From Pycnococcus provasolii (taxonomy: Eukaryota > Chlorophyta > Pseudoscourfieldiophyceae > Pseudoscourfieldiales), in contig CP150553.1 of the NCBI GenBank assembly GCA_049487715.1, positions 744,001 through 808,000 on the forward strand: 64,000 nucleotides of DNA. The letters are read 5' to 3'. Both the position numbers and the translations under genes were made by a program. Under the pieces are notes generated by a model. That model worked only from the letters and a program-made list of their open reading frames with translations, was not told the origin of the DNA and did no database searches. Positions 9,591 through 18,596 of the stretch are shown in pieces (position 1 is the first letter of the stretch; each line of letters starts with the position of its first letter).

Positions 9591-10031
9591 CTATTCCATT
9601 GCCCACCCATCGAGGAATGGGTTGTTGATGTTGTTCGCGTCGCCACGTCGCACGAATACGCCTGCTCTGTAGCCGACAAACAGCGTTAATGCTATGTTGA
9701 CGAGTCCTAGCGCAAAGCTTGTCGACGCGATTGCCGCAGCCGCACGATCGACATGTTCAATATGCTTTTCCTCCTTTTTCTCACCAGCATCATCCTCAGA
9801 CGACGGGAACGAAGGAGTGCTGTTGTCGTTCGTCGTCGAATTACCATCGTGCTCCCAATCACCGTCAGGAAGGCGAGCGCGTGGTCCGGGTGAAGCCGAC
9901 GTCAACGCCGCCACCATCACCGTACCACCACCACCACCACCACCACCACCGTGAGGCTGCATGACGATGGCCACGTTGATGACGACAAACCACCACATCG
10001 CCACCAACAGGGGCCATGAAAGGAGCGCCAT
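9591..10031 (-). CDS. Small secretory-pathway membrane protein, unknown
   Basis: 146 residues; family not recognised. The N terminus (about residues 3-25) is strongly hydrophobic and looks like a signal peptide. It is followed by a poly-Gly run, then a polar acidic middle with possible N-glycosylation sites (NST, NDNST). A second hydrophobic stretch near residues 105-123 is followed by Arg-Arg, as expected for a single-pass membrane protein. The gene converges on the antiporter. Confidence is moderate because of length and low complexity. Confidence 0.6.
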   Translation of the reverse strand: MALLSWPLLVAMWWFVVINVAIVMQPHGGGGGGGGGTVMVAALTSASPGPRARLPDGDWEHDGNSTTNDNSTPSFPSSEDDAGEKKEEKHIEHVDRAAAAIASTSFALGLVNIALTLFVGYRAGVFVRRGDANNINNPFLDGWAME

Positions 10032-10219
10032 TGGCTGATTGGAAATCTAAATAAAAAACGGTCGAGAAACTGCCTCGAAAGTTAGACGTTCCGGACAACA
10101 AGGGGAATTTGAGAAGTGGGACTGGCACCGACATATTTTACACCCCTAAACGAAAAATGGTCTTCTTGAATCCCATGTTAACTTTACCGTGTCTGTTCAC
10201 AATTCGATCCATAGCTAAG

Positions 10220-12085
10220 TTACCACAGCGTGGGAAACTTCGTCGCGTTCAAGTCTGGCACGGCCCAGTCGCAGGCGTCCTCGATGCCTAGATTGTCCAC
10301 GCCGCGAATCACCCTGGCCCATCCATCTTCGCCCCAGTATTCGCCCCAGCTGTTGCGCAAAAGCCAGTACTTCGTGCCGTCCTGCGTGACACCCCATCCG
10401 GCAACACTAATCTCGTGGTCGATTTCTTTGCATCCAGTCGTGTCGTTAAACACACCTCCGCTGTACACTTCGAACTCTAGCGTCACGCACACGCCACAGC
10501 CAATCGGTCCACGCGCGAAAATCTCAGCCATCATATTCGCCTCCCCCTTGACTTGCCCGTGCTCGGAAATGTGGTAGCGCTCAAACTTGCCCTCGGGCAC
10601 CGCGGCGCATCCCTTCATTGGGCGGCAGTTGCGGCACGTCCACTCGGGCGTGCAAGAAAGATCTTTGGCCTGGTAGTTGGAGCACGAGTTGTCAACGATT
10701 CCGTTCTTGTAAACCCACTCGTAGGCAGCCGTGGGATCGCCGCCCTCGCAACCGTGGCTATCCGATCCCGTCACGCAGTCCACGAGCACCTGGCTGGAGA
10801 GTTCCACCTCAGGGAAGCGTCCGCCGCGCGCCAAGTTGAAACGATCGGAGAGCGCGGATAGCGTGCCCTGTGTCCAACAGCTCCCACAGTACTGAGGGAT
10901 GTGTTGATTCCGGTCAAGCGACGCGTACGACAAGCCTCCGATGTTGCGAATGTCGTACGAGTCTGGGATGTCCGACTCTTTCACGTACGTGTGCGGCAGA
11001 GGGCTCTTAACGACGGACGCCTTCTCACTCGAGTGGCGCACACAAGGCTTGCTCTTGTCGTGGAACTTCAGAGGAGCCGCCTTGACTGCCTTCGACGCTT
11101 GCGCCACCGCCTGAACGCGCTGCGGCTCCGACGGGATGGCCCACGAGCAGCCATTCTCGATGCCAAGGTTGTCGCTGTGCATCTTAATTTTGAAGTAGCC
11201 ACCTTCTCCCCAGTAAGTGCCCCACGAGTTTCTACCGATCCAGTACTCCTCACCCGTCGTATCGTCCACGCTGAAACCGACGATAGCCAAAATGTGGTTG
11301 GGTACCGGAAGGAGCACGCGCTGCTGAAAGATTCCGCCGCTGTAGTTCTCAAACTCGTCCGTGACGTGAATGCCGCACGCCACCGGCCCGTGCGCGAACA
11401 CTTCAGCCTTGATCTTATCCGCCTTCGACAGTCGGTTGCCCGCGGCGTCAATGTCCTTACCACCGTGCACGTGGCCATACTGCGAAAGCGTGACGCGGCT
11501 GTAGTTGGTGACGGGCGTGCATCCTTGTCCAGGACTGCAGTTCTCGCACACGCCGTACGGCTGGCACTGTCCATCAATCGCCTCGTAGTTCTGGCACGAC
11601 TCGCTCGGCAAGCCCTTCTCGGCTATGTACTCGTACACTCCGTACGGGTCGCCTCCCTCGCACGAGCCTCCGCCGCCGCAGTTGACGAGCACTTGAGGTG
11701 CAAGGTTGAACTGCTGTCCCACCTTCTTGTTCGCGATGTTAAGGCGGTCAGAGAGGGAGGACGTCGTGCCAAAAGCCCAGCAGCTGCCGCAGTACTGTGG
11801 GATGTGCTGGTTACGGAGCTCGGAGAGGTAGTTGACTCCGTTGACGTCGCCCCAGAACCATTTCTTGGGCACGTCGTTCATCGAAAGTCGTTCGTGAGCT
11901 CGCGGGCCTGTGACTCGCTCGCCGTTCTTGAATTCGGTGTTTCCGTTGTAGCACGCCTTCTGGAACGGCTTGGCTTTGGCTTGAATGCGCGCGTCGACCA
12001 TAGCTCTTCCACCATAGGAGGCGGCCGAGACGGCCACCAGCAGGGATGCCACCACGAGGGAGAGGAGGAGCATCACCGCCATCAT
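10220..12085 (-). CDS. Tandem cathepsin X/Z-like cysteine protease (two papain domains)
   Basis: 621 residues from the first in-frame ATG, with a signal peptide (residues 1-22), so it is secreted or lysosomal/vacuolar. Two complete peptidase C1 domains follow each other. Each has the cathepsin X insertion HIPQYCGSCW at the active-site cysteine, an NH or DH histidine motif (PNHILAIVG in the first, IDHEISVAG in the second) and the RNSWG asparagine motif. Cathepsin X is normally a single-domain carboxy-monopeptidase; here the domain is duplicated, and both copies keep Cys, His and Asn. After CGSCW the first has A and the second T. Each has a very short propeptide-like segment, as in cathepsin X. 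It is divergent from the MAA fusion gene, 1 kb away. Confidence 0.93.
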   Translation of the reverse strand: MMAVMLLLSLVVASLLVAVSAASYGGRAMVDARIQAKAKPFQKACYNGNTEFKNGERVTGPRAHERLSMNDVPKKWFWGDVNGVNYLSELRNQHIPQYCGSCWAFGTTSSLSDRLNIANKKVGQQFNLAPQVLVNCGGGGSCEGGDPYGVYEYIAEKGLPSESCQNYEAIDGQCQPYGVCENCSPGQGCTPVTNYSRVTLSQYGHVHGGKDIDAAGNRLSKADKIKAEVFAHGPVACGIHVTDEFENYSGGIFQQRVLLPVPNHILAIVGFSVDDTTGEEYWIGRNSWGTYWGEGGYFKIKMHSDNLGIENGCSWAIPSEPQRVQAVAQASKAVKAAPLKFHDKSKPCVRHSSEKASVVKSPLPHTYVKESDIPDSYDIRNIGGLSYASLDRNQHIPQYCGSCWTQGTLSALSDRFNLARGGRFPEVELSSQVLVDCVTGSDSHGCEGGDPTAAYEWVYKNGIVDNSCSNYQAKDLSCTPEWTCRNCRPMKGCAAVPEGKFERYHISEHGQVKGEANMMAEIFARGPIGCGVCVTLEFEVYSGGVFNDTTGCKEIDHEISVAGWGVTQDGTKYWLLRNSWGEYWGEDGWARVIRGVDNLGIEDACDWAVPDLNATKFPTLW

Positions 12086-12211
12086 CACTTCTTGCAAGGT
12101 GTTGCCAACAAACAAGGCTGCAAGGGGGTGGGTTGGTTGGTGCACCGTGTGACCCAAGAAGAATCAGGTGACTGTAACGCGTCTTTTGACTATTATTTTT
12201 GGCTTGCGGAT

Positions 12212-12232
12212 GGTGATTCCGTCGGAATCACC
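12212..12232. promoter_or_regulatory. Perfect 10-bp-arm palindrome
   Basis: GGTGATTCCG, one central T, then CGGAATCACC. It lies about 130 bp upstream of the protease start. It could be a binding site for a dimeric factor or a hairpin; function unknown. Confidence 0.6.
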
Positions 12233-12341
12233 CACCTGATGCGAGGCGCAGCTCCGTCCGGATGTACTCTTCACTCGTGGCAGAGTGGCAGAGTGCAAGG
12301 CCGAGTGCTTTCTTTCCCCCTTTTCTCTCGGCTTATTCATC

Positions 12342-12386
12342 GTTCCCCGGGGGAACGTCCCCCAGGGGAACGTTCCCCCGGGGTTC
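12342..12386. repeat. Three tandem 15-bp palindrome-like units
   Basis: Three consecutive 15-mers of the type GTTCCCCGGGGGAAC at 12342, 12357 and 12372. The first is a perfect palindrome around a central G; the other two are near-palindromes. The regular 15-bp spacing suggests a clustered binding site or a hairpin-forming tract. Confidence 0.75.
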
Positions 12387-12874
12387 CCTAGGTATCCCCG
12401 ATATCGTCCTCCTTGCATCAACCAACAAAACCCGAGTTGCGTCGAAGAAAAGCGTTTCCCGACCCAAGATCAAACTCTGGATAGGCCGATAGGGCTATTA
12501 CCGGGTCGAGGCCACAGGTCGAGGCGAGCGGAGGCGTGTGTGATGAAGGCCACAAAGTACAAACCGCACATGATGAGGGCCACAAAAGCCACGGGAAGTG
12601 CACTCTCCAAAAGCAACCCAGCCACTCCAAGTCGACCACGTCACTTGTCACTGCCTTGTCACTCTCCTCTCCTCTCCTCTCGGCCTCCACCTGGGTGGGT
12701 GACGGGTGACGTCCGGGTGACATGCGTGACCTCTCGGTCTCTCGAGAGCTCTCCTCTCCACCAGGTACTACCTAACCTTAAGGCTTGGTGGTTCCTTGCA
12801 GGCCACTCCCTTGCACCTCCCTCGCCACCTCCACCTCAGAACTTGCCACACGTTCTTTCCTCTTGCTTTCCCAT

Positions 12875-12933
12875 CACTCATCACTCATCACTCACCTCTC
12901 ATCACTCATCACTCACCACTCATCACTCATCAC
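12875..12933 (+). repeat. CATCACT heptamer minisatellite
   Basis: About eight imperfect copies of a 7-base unit (CATCACT, with CACCTCT and CACCACT variants), in the leader region of the MysC-MysD gene. Confidence 0.8.
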
Positions 12934-13064
12934 TTTTGCCTTGTGCAAGTCCACGCCACCACAACTAACCTGCACCTCCGTGCCACACTTACCACCTACG
13001 TGCCACTTACCTGTTGCCTCGGCACTTCGCAACTCGTTGAAGAGTCCTCTTTGCAGCCACCACC

Positions 13065-15677
13065 ATGTTCTCTCTGACTGAGTGCGCACCAACGTCAGCA
13101 GCCATGGCTGCTGTCACAACAATGGGACTGATCACGCTCGTTGTGGGAACGAACCGCAAGTTCCTCGTGCAGACAGCCGCGAATGTTCTCCCGCTGAACT
13201 TCCTCGTGCAGCTCACGTTCCTAGCGCACAAGCACCTCTTGCCGAAAGCAGCATCCTCAAGCACGCACTCCGACCCAACGATGAAGAACAAAACTGTTCT
13301 GGTGACAACGGGCCGCCAGGCGAAAACTCTGCACGTTGTTCGCGCGCTCAAGCAGGTCGGCGCGCGCGTCGTCGTCACGGATACCCAGAAAACCTCAAGC
13401 AGCGGTGTCAGCAGCTCATGCGACGCGTTTCACGTCGTTCCTTCGTTGGACAACGCCACGGATTTAGACGCCCTCGTGGAAAAGTTTGCAGAGCTTTTGG
13501 AAAAAGAAAGTGTTGACGTCGTCGTTCCCATGTGCTCGATCAACTCTGCATTGTTCTACGCCGCCGCCAAGGACAAACTCGCCGAGCGATTCCCGCACGT
13601 AAGTTGGATCTGCGACAGTTTAAACAAAACTCTGCTGCTCGACAACAAGTTCGCGTTTGCCGACGTCTGCCTTGAATGGGGCGTGCCCACACCCGAGAGC
13701 GGACGCGTCATGAACAAGGAAGACACTTACAGAATTCCCACCTCAAAAATGGACGTCATCATCAAGCGCGTCGAAAGCTCGATGAATCGCAGCGAGGAGA
13801 TTCTTGAAGTCCAAAAAGGACAAGATGCCACTAAACTGGAAGCAGTCAACACAGCCACCAGCGACGATCCGTGGCAGTGGCAGCGCCTCGTGCGCGGCGA
13901 AGAATTTTCTGCGTGGTACCTCGCGGTGAACGGACGCATCACGTTCTCCGCGCAGTACAAGAGCGCGCCGGACCTCATGCACTTCGAGGGCATGCCCGTG
14001 CCTGACGACGTCGACGCGTGCCTCACGCGCCTCATCGAGGGCATGAACCTCAATGGCCAGTTCGCATTCGACTACATCCGCGAGCACGATACCAACAAGT
14101 TCTACGTGTTCGAGTGCAATCCGCGAGGCAGCTCCGTTCTCGAGGTTGTGTCCGGCACGCCGGGGTGGGGCAAGGCGTTCTTCGGCACGGACATGCGCAA
14201 GCACGCACAGTTCCAGAAGTGCGGGTTCTTCATGCACGCGAACTGCTGGCCCGTTGGCGGATCGCGATTCAGCGAGTTCAAGGATGCCTTCTTCAAGCCG
14301 AACGATCCGTTGCCGCTGCTCGTTGGCGAGGTGCTTTACCCGCTCGAGCTGATTCGGAAGAAGGGCCAAAAAGGCTACCATCATGTGGATGCGAACATCG
14401 GCAAGATCATCGTGCCAGGCAAAAGTCCGGGACGCAACTTCAAGCTCTTCGAGAATGCGGCGAGTGACGTCGCCACCATCACAACCTCTGAGTCGTCCCC
14501 AGTGCCAGTGGCGGAAGCACCAGCCCCCGCGGCGGCATCGTCGGACGACGAGGATGCCACCACGACAACGCCGACGAGAAAGACGCGAGTGCTCCACGTC
14601 TTTGGATCCACGTCGAGCGAGTACTACTATGGCGTCTCGCGGTACTACGTGAAGAGTGCGTGGGAGAACCTCGTGGTGAAAGCGCCCAAGGCGGATCGCA
14701 GCAAGTACGACCACGTTCTCATGCAGGGACACCCGAACGGAATGTGGAGTTTGCCGGCAACTCCGAGCGACGACGACCTTCTCGACGCGACGCAGCTTCC
14801 GCTGAGCGACGTGCTGAATCGCATCTCCTCGCTTCGCATTGACGTCGTCGTGCCGCACATGTACTGCTATCAGGGAATGACGACGTGTCGCGGTTTATTC
14901 AAACTGCTGCGCCTTCCGCTGCTGGGCAACGGGCCCGACGCCATGGCACTGTCGACGAACAAGTGGCACACGCGTGCCATCATGGCTTCTGCCGGCGTTC
15001 CAGTTGCGGAGGGTCAGCTGCTCCGCCGCGGTGATGTTCCGCGCCTGTCTCCGCCATTTATCCTCAAGCCGAATCGTGAGGACAACTCGCAGGGCATAAC
15101 GCTGTTCAAGGGTGGCGGCGACGAGGCGCTACAGAAAGCGCTCGATCACGCGTTTCAGTTCGACAATGAGGTGATCTGCGAGGCTTTCGTTCCGCTAGGT
15201 CACGAGATTCGCGTGACGGTACTTGAGGACGATAACGGCAAACCATTCGCACTTCCCGCATGCGAGTACGTGATGGAACGCGACGGTGCGGGCGTTCGCA
15301 CCGCGGCGGACAAGCTTCAGACTGACGACCGCGGCGTGCCAACGGTACCCACGAAGTGTCGTCGTGACTTGCCCGCGGTGAACATTCCAGAAAATGTGCT
15401 TGAGCGATGCCGCGAGGAAGCATTCAAGGCGCACCGTGCGCTCTGCTGCCGAGACTATTCGATCTACGACATTCGCATTGCGCCGGATGGCACGCCGTAC
15501 TTCCTGGAGGCTTCGCTGTATTGTTCCTTTGCCGAGACGAGTATTATCGTGCTGATGGACAATGCCCGCGGCAAGGGCAGTCGCGATTTGTTTGACAAGC
15601 TCGTTCGTCGATGCCGCAAGGAGCACGAGGAGAAGATTCGTGCTACGGGTGGGCAGCAGCTTCTGGGCATGCTCTGA
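13065..15677 (+). CDS. mysC-mysD: MysC-MysD fusion: two ATP-grasp ligases of MAA biosynthesis
   Basis: 870 residues. The N-terminal half (about 73-470) matches MysC, the ATP-grasp enzyme that joins glycine to 4-deoxygadusol to give mycosporine-glycine. As in cyanobacterial MysC it is preceded by a hydrophobic segment with a PLN motif (residues 43-60). The C-terminal half (from about 507) matches MysD, a D-Ala-D-Ala-ligase-like ATP-grasp enzyme that adds a second amino acid, usually serine or threonine. Recognisable pieces include VLHVFGSTSSEYYYG, the IDVVVPHMYC-YQGMTTCRGLF region, LLRRGDVP and the FILKPNREDNSQGI substrate/ATP loop. A Ser/Ala/Thr-rich linker (about 480-505) joins them. A comparable MysC-MysD fusion is known from red algae. 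It is convergent with the MysA gene. Identification rests on family recall, not on a search; amino acid specificity is unknown. Confidence 0.9.
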   Translation: MFSLTECAPTSAAMAAVTTMGLITLVVGTNRKFLVQTAANVLPLNFLVQLTFLAHKHLLPKAASSSTHSDPTMKNKTVLVTTGRQAKTLHVVRALKQVGARVVVTDTQKTSSSGVSSSCDAFHVVPSLDNATDLDALVEKFAELLEKESVDVVVPMCSINSALFYAAAKDKLAERFPHVSWICDSLNKTLLLDNKFAFADVCLEWGVPTPESGRVMNKEDTYRIPTSKMDVIIKRVESSMNRSEEILEVQKGQDATKLEAVNTATSDDPWQWQRLVRGEEFSAWYLAVNGRITFSAQYKSAPDLMHFEGMPVPDDVDACLTRLIEGMNLNGQFAFDYIREHDTNKFYVFECNPRGSSVLEVVSGTPGWGKAFFGTDMRKHAQFQKCGFFMHANCWPVGGSRFSEFKDAFFKPNDPLPLLVGEVLYPLELIRKKGQKGYHHVDANIGKIIVPGKSPGRNFKLFENAASDVATITTSESSPVPVAEAPAPAAASSDDEDATTTTPTRKTRVLHVFGSTSSEYYYGVSRYYVKSAWENLVVKAPKADRSKYDHVLMQGHPNGMWSLPATPSDDDLLDATQLPLSDVLNRISSLRIDVVVPHMYCYQGMTTCRGLFKLLRLPLLGNGPDAMALSTNKWHTRAIMASAGVPVAEGQLLRRGDVPRLSPPFILKPNREDNSQGITLFKGGGDEALQKALDHAFQFDNEVICEAFVPLGHEIRVTVLEDDNGKPFALPACEYVMERDGAGVRTAADKLQTDDRGVPTVPTKCRRDLPAVNIPENVLERCREEAFKAHRALCCRDYSIYDIRIAPDGTPYFLEASLYCSFAETSIIVLMDNARGKGSRDLFDKLVRRCRKEHEEKIRATGGQQLLGML

Positions 15678-15979
15678 TCTGATGAGAGAAGAACTATTCA
15701 TTTGGGAAATCACACACGGCAAAAAACCATTAGAGTTATCCTAACTTTGTAATCATGAACGAACACAATTCTTTTTTAATTTGGAGAATAAAGTCGATTA
15801 CATGTTGTCTTTCGTTTGTTTTTTCGTAAATATATAGTTGAAGAATGAATGAATGAATGAATGAATTTTGCACATTTCTCAATACTAACAAATGTTTACC
15901 CGAAGATCGTGATGGTGAATGAAGTCAAGTCAACCTTGAGCTGTTGCACCTGTGTGTGTCTCTTGAGCGAGCGAGCTAC
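15678..15979. other. Convergent intergenic region between MysC-MysD and MysA
   Basis: About 300 bp, AT-rich, shared by two 3' ends. It holds TGTAA near 15748, AATAAA near 15787 and a GAAT/ATGA microsatellite at about 15843-15866. No gene is seen. Confidence 0.6.
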
Positions 15980-17554
15980 TTAGTTGCGCAGGTGTTCGGG
16001 CAGCTTGCGCACGCGCGCTGCCTGAACATCGCGGCGCTGAGATGATTGCACGGGCTCACCCGGCCAGTTGTACCCCTCGAGTGTTGCACTTGCGTCGCCG
16101 TAGAGCGACGCGTGCTCGATCCGCGCGCTCTCGACAGCCTTCACCACCTCGTCCACCTGGATGTCGGAGAAGAAGCTCGCCTCCCCGATGCCCGTCATGA
16201 GCGGGATGCGCTGATAGCCGCTCCTCAGGCTCGCAGCGTCACGCAGAGCGTACGCAACGACGTCGCGGTTGAGCGACGGGTGCCAGAGCGGGAGCTCAAG
16301 AGCCTTGAGGATGCTTATGGTTCGGCGTCGTTCGTCCGGCGTGATGAGGCCGCGCATCGCCGACAGCTCTGTTGTCACCGCCATGTCGATCGCCACCGCC
16401 TCACCGTGGAGCAGCGGTGCGTTGGACTCCAGCGCCGCCATCTCCAGAGGCGGCGAGAGCGTGTGCCCGTAGTCGACGAGTCGAATGAGGATGTGCTCGT
16501 GCAGGTTCGGCTCGAGTTCCTCGAGCATGCCTTGAATCGAGCGTCGGATCGTGTTGGAAGCCACCTTCTCGAGGTGCGGCGCGGCGTCTCTGCTGGGGCA
16601 GAAGTGTGCTTGCACGAGCGCGTCGGCGTGATCTTCGAGGAGCTCGAAGAGCACGTCGTCCTTCACGCAAGCCATCTTAACGATTTCCGCGGCGCCGTTT
16701 CGGATGTTGCGCGTGTCGAGGCTGCTCATCAGCGACCGATCAATCAGCGTGGCAAGCGGTGGGCTGTACGTGCCAAGCTTGTTCTTGTGTCCGTTGAAGT
16801 TGACGCCCGTCTTGACGCCAATGGATGCATCGACGACGCCCATGAGCGTCGTGGGGCACTTGATGACGGGCGTTCCTCGTCGGTACAGGTTGACGGCGAG
16901 ACCGACGATGTCGAGGCAGACTCCGCCACCAATTGCGATGACAGGGTGTCGTCTCCTGTCGACGCCGAACTTGCGCATTCTCTCCGCCACCTCGAAGACG
17001 AGCGCCATTTCCTTGTTCTCCTCGCGCGTGGGTAGCGTTAAGACTTCGTACTCGACATCGTGGTGCTTCATGTACGCGTGCAGGTCGTCGCCGTGGTGCT
17101 GATAGACGTTCTCGTCTATCACGATGAGGCGTCGCAGTGGTATGCGCAGGTCCTTGCCGCACCCGCACCGCAGCGGGTAGGAATCAGGCACGACGCCTAC
17201 TAAGAGATCGGTTGATGCCTTGTTGAATAAGCTTGAGGGCACCTCCTTGACGGCGTACTGGATAGGTATGCTCGCAGAAACTGTGAAGTGTCCACTCGAG
17301 AGGCCGTCCGTGCCGCCTTGCGTGAGCCCGTTGAGTCCCGTGCGATTCGGCCCATTTTCTTCGTTGTTGGCGATTTGTTTTTTCAGATTCGCCTCAGGCG
17401 CGTCGATCGCCGCGACAGAGTCGTTGATGTTCTCTTCTTTCTGAATAGTGGTTGCTGAGGAGACTTTGGCGGGTTGCGCGAGACACCACGTCGTCGTGCG
17501 TCTCGTCCTCGGCGCGCTGATGCGCCTAGGTTTTATAGTGGTCGTTGTGAACAT
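15980..17554 (-). CDS. mysA: MysA-like sugar phosphate cyclase (DDGS/EEVS family)
   Basis: 524 residues from the ATG at 17554; the open frame continues upstream but has no earlier ATG. This is a dehydroquinate-synthase-fold enzyme that cyclises sedoheptulose 7-phosphate to the C7 cyclitol from which 4-deoxygadusol is made. The NAD-binding motif GGGVCLDIVGLAVN, the block TTLMGVVDASIGVKTGVNF with HKNKLGTY, DYGHTLSP, and LHGEAVAIDMA with its metal/active-site residues are those of DDGS/EEVS enzymes rather than true shikimate-pathway DHQS. I cannot tell DDGS from EEVS without an alignment. About 50 Arg/Thr-rich N-terminal residues may be a plastid transit peptide, and about 60 further residues precede the core. 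It is divergent from the MysB-SDR gene. Confidence 0.92.
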   Translation of the reverse strand: MFTTTTIKPRRISAPRTRRTTTWCLAQPAKVSSATTIQKEENINDSVAAIDAPEANLKKQIANNEENGPNRTGLNGLTQGGTDGLSSGHFTVSASIPIQYAVKEVPSSLFNKASTDLLVGVVPDSYPLRCGCGKDLRIPLRRLIVIDENVYQHHGDDLHAYMKHHDVEYEVLTLPTREENKEMALVFEVAERMRKFGVDRRRHPVIAIGGGVCLDIVGLAVNLYRRGTPVIKCPTTLMGVVDASIGVKTGVNFNGHKNKLGTYSPPLATLIDRSLMSSLDTRNIRNGAAEIVKMACVKDDVLFELLEDHADALVQAHFCPSRDAAPHLEKVASNTIRRSIQGMLEELEPNLHEHILIRLVDYGHTLSPPLEMAALESNAPLLHGEAVAIDMAVTTELSAMRGLITPDERRRTISILKALELPLWHPSLNRDVVAYALRDAASLRSGYQRIPLMTGIGEASFFSDIQVDEVVKAVESARIEHASLYGDASATLEGYNWPGEPVQSSQRRDVQAARVRKLPEHLRN

Positions 17555-17761
17555 CGCAGAGTCAAATGACGCAGAAGTGAGAATCAGTGAAGTGTGCAAG
17601 CTAGCTATGTGTAAGGTGTGCGTGTGCAAAGGCCAGGCGTGTGCAAGCTGCGTGCGAGCAAGGCGTGTGCAAGTTGTTGATGGAGAGTCTTGCAAGCGCG
17701 GCCGGAGACGTGCACGCGAGTGGTTGCCTGCCTTAATGTGTGCCGTGCGCGCGCCTTTGTG

Positions 17762-17840
17762 CGTGTGCAAGGTGCGTGCGCGTGTACGAGCGTGTGCAAG
17801 GTGCGTGCGCGTGTACGAGCGTGTGCAAGGTGCGTGCGCG
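17762..17840 (+). repeat. 29-bp tandem repeat, about 2.7 copies
   Basis: Unit starts CGTGTGCAAGGTGCGTGCGC and ends GTGTACGAG; copies begin at 17762, 17791 and 17820, the last one partial. The copies are identical over their length. Confidence 0.9.
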
Positions 17841-17880
17841 GCCGGAGACGTTATTGATGTGAACTGCTTGCAATCAATGA

Positions 17881-17920
17881 CGTGTGCGCCGGAAGTGGGA
17901 CGTGTGCGCCGGAAGTGGGA
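17881..17920 (+). repeat. 20-bp tandem duplication
   Basis: CGTGTGCGCCGGAAGTGGGA occurs twice in direct succession (17881-17900, 17901-17920). Confidence 0.95.
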
Positions 17921-18381
17921 CACGGAGGTGTGTGCTGGAACTCACGTGAATACGTGTATTGACGTACACTGGGAACGAAGTTGGGTTTGTGGCCCACAAG
18001 GTGCCCGAGAAGGCGAAGGCGAAGGCGAAGGAGGAGTGGGCACTGGGCAGTGAGGAGGAGCACTTGTCACATAGTGGTACCTCTGAGGTGGTACGATAAA
18101 AGCCGCCCTTTTCGAAGTTTTCTCTCGTCAATCGAACAAAGGCGATTCTCGGTCTATTCTTCGGTTCGCTTTCGAGTGGTACATAGTCTACAGTACCCTA
18201 CTGCGTTCTACGCGTCTCTCTCCGTGGCTGGGAGAAGAAGACCTTTTTGCGTGTTTTGTGAAAAAAGAAACGGCCCTTCGCTTCAGCCACGCATTCCTCC
18301 GCTCACGGCGCTTTTTGGTGGCTGTCTGCTGAGATTCCCTCGTCGTCTGCAAGCTTCGAGTGACGTCACTCGCTTCCAGGG

Positions 18382-18596
18382 GTAAGTGCACTTCCTTTTG
18401 GCTTCTTTTTGGATGCTTTTTTGCACCTTTTTGTTTGTTCTGGAAGATTTCTGGTCCAAAAAACTCCACGTTGGTGGTGCCCAAAAAACTTGGGCACCCT
18501 ATCCACACTCCACGGGTTTATTTTTCCACTTTTATTGGAATGTTCTTTTTCTCCTCTCTTCTTTGTCTCTTTTTTGCTCACTTTTGCCTTTTCCAG
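18382..18596 (+). other. Possible leader intron of the MysB-SDR gene
   Basis: Begins GTAAGTGC after CCAGG and ends in a pyrimidine-rich tract followed by CCAG. The interior is T-rich, unlike its surroundings. Both exons would be untranslated, so no reading frame supports it; the splice signals alone are the evidence. Confidence 0.35.

Larger units (their letters stand above)
12086..13064. promoter_or_regulatory. Divergent promoter region between the protease and MysC-MysD genes
   Basis: About 980 bp without a supportable gene. It includes two palindromic sites (12212-12232 and 12342-12386) and a CATCACT minisatellite (about 12875-12933). C-rich, pyrimidine-rich sequence precedes the MysC-MysD start, which sits in a CACCATG context. 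Confidence 0.6.

Noticed and set aside
10901-12391. 496-residue open frame antisense to the tandem cathepsin
   Set aside because: It overlaps a gene with two complete catalytic domains, has no domain of its own and a non-natural Arg/Val-rich composition.
13743-14858. 371-residue open frame antisense to the MysC-MysD gene
   Set aside because: Shadow of a strongly conserved sense frame; Arg/His-rich with no recognisable domain.
15980-17554. Interpretation of the MysA gene as shikimate-pathway dehydroquinate synthase
   Set aside because: The VDASIGVKTGVNF, HKNKLG and LHGEAVAIDMA blocks and the neighbouring MAA genes fit the DDGS/EEVS branch better.
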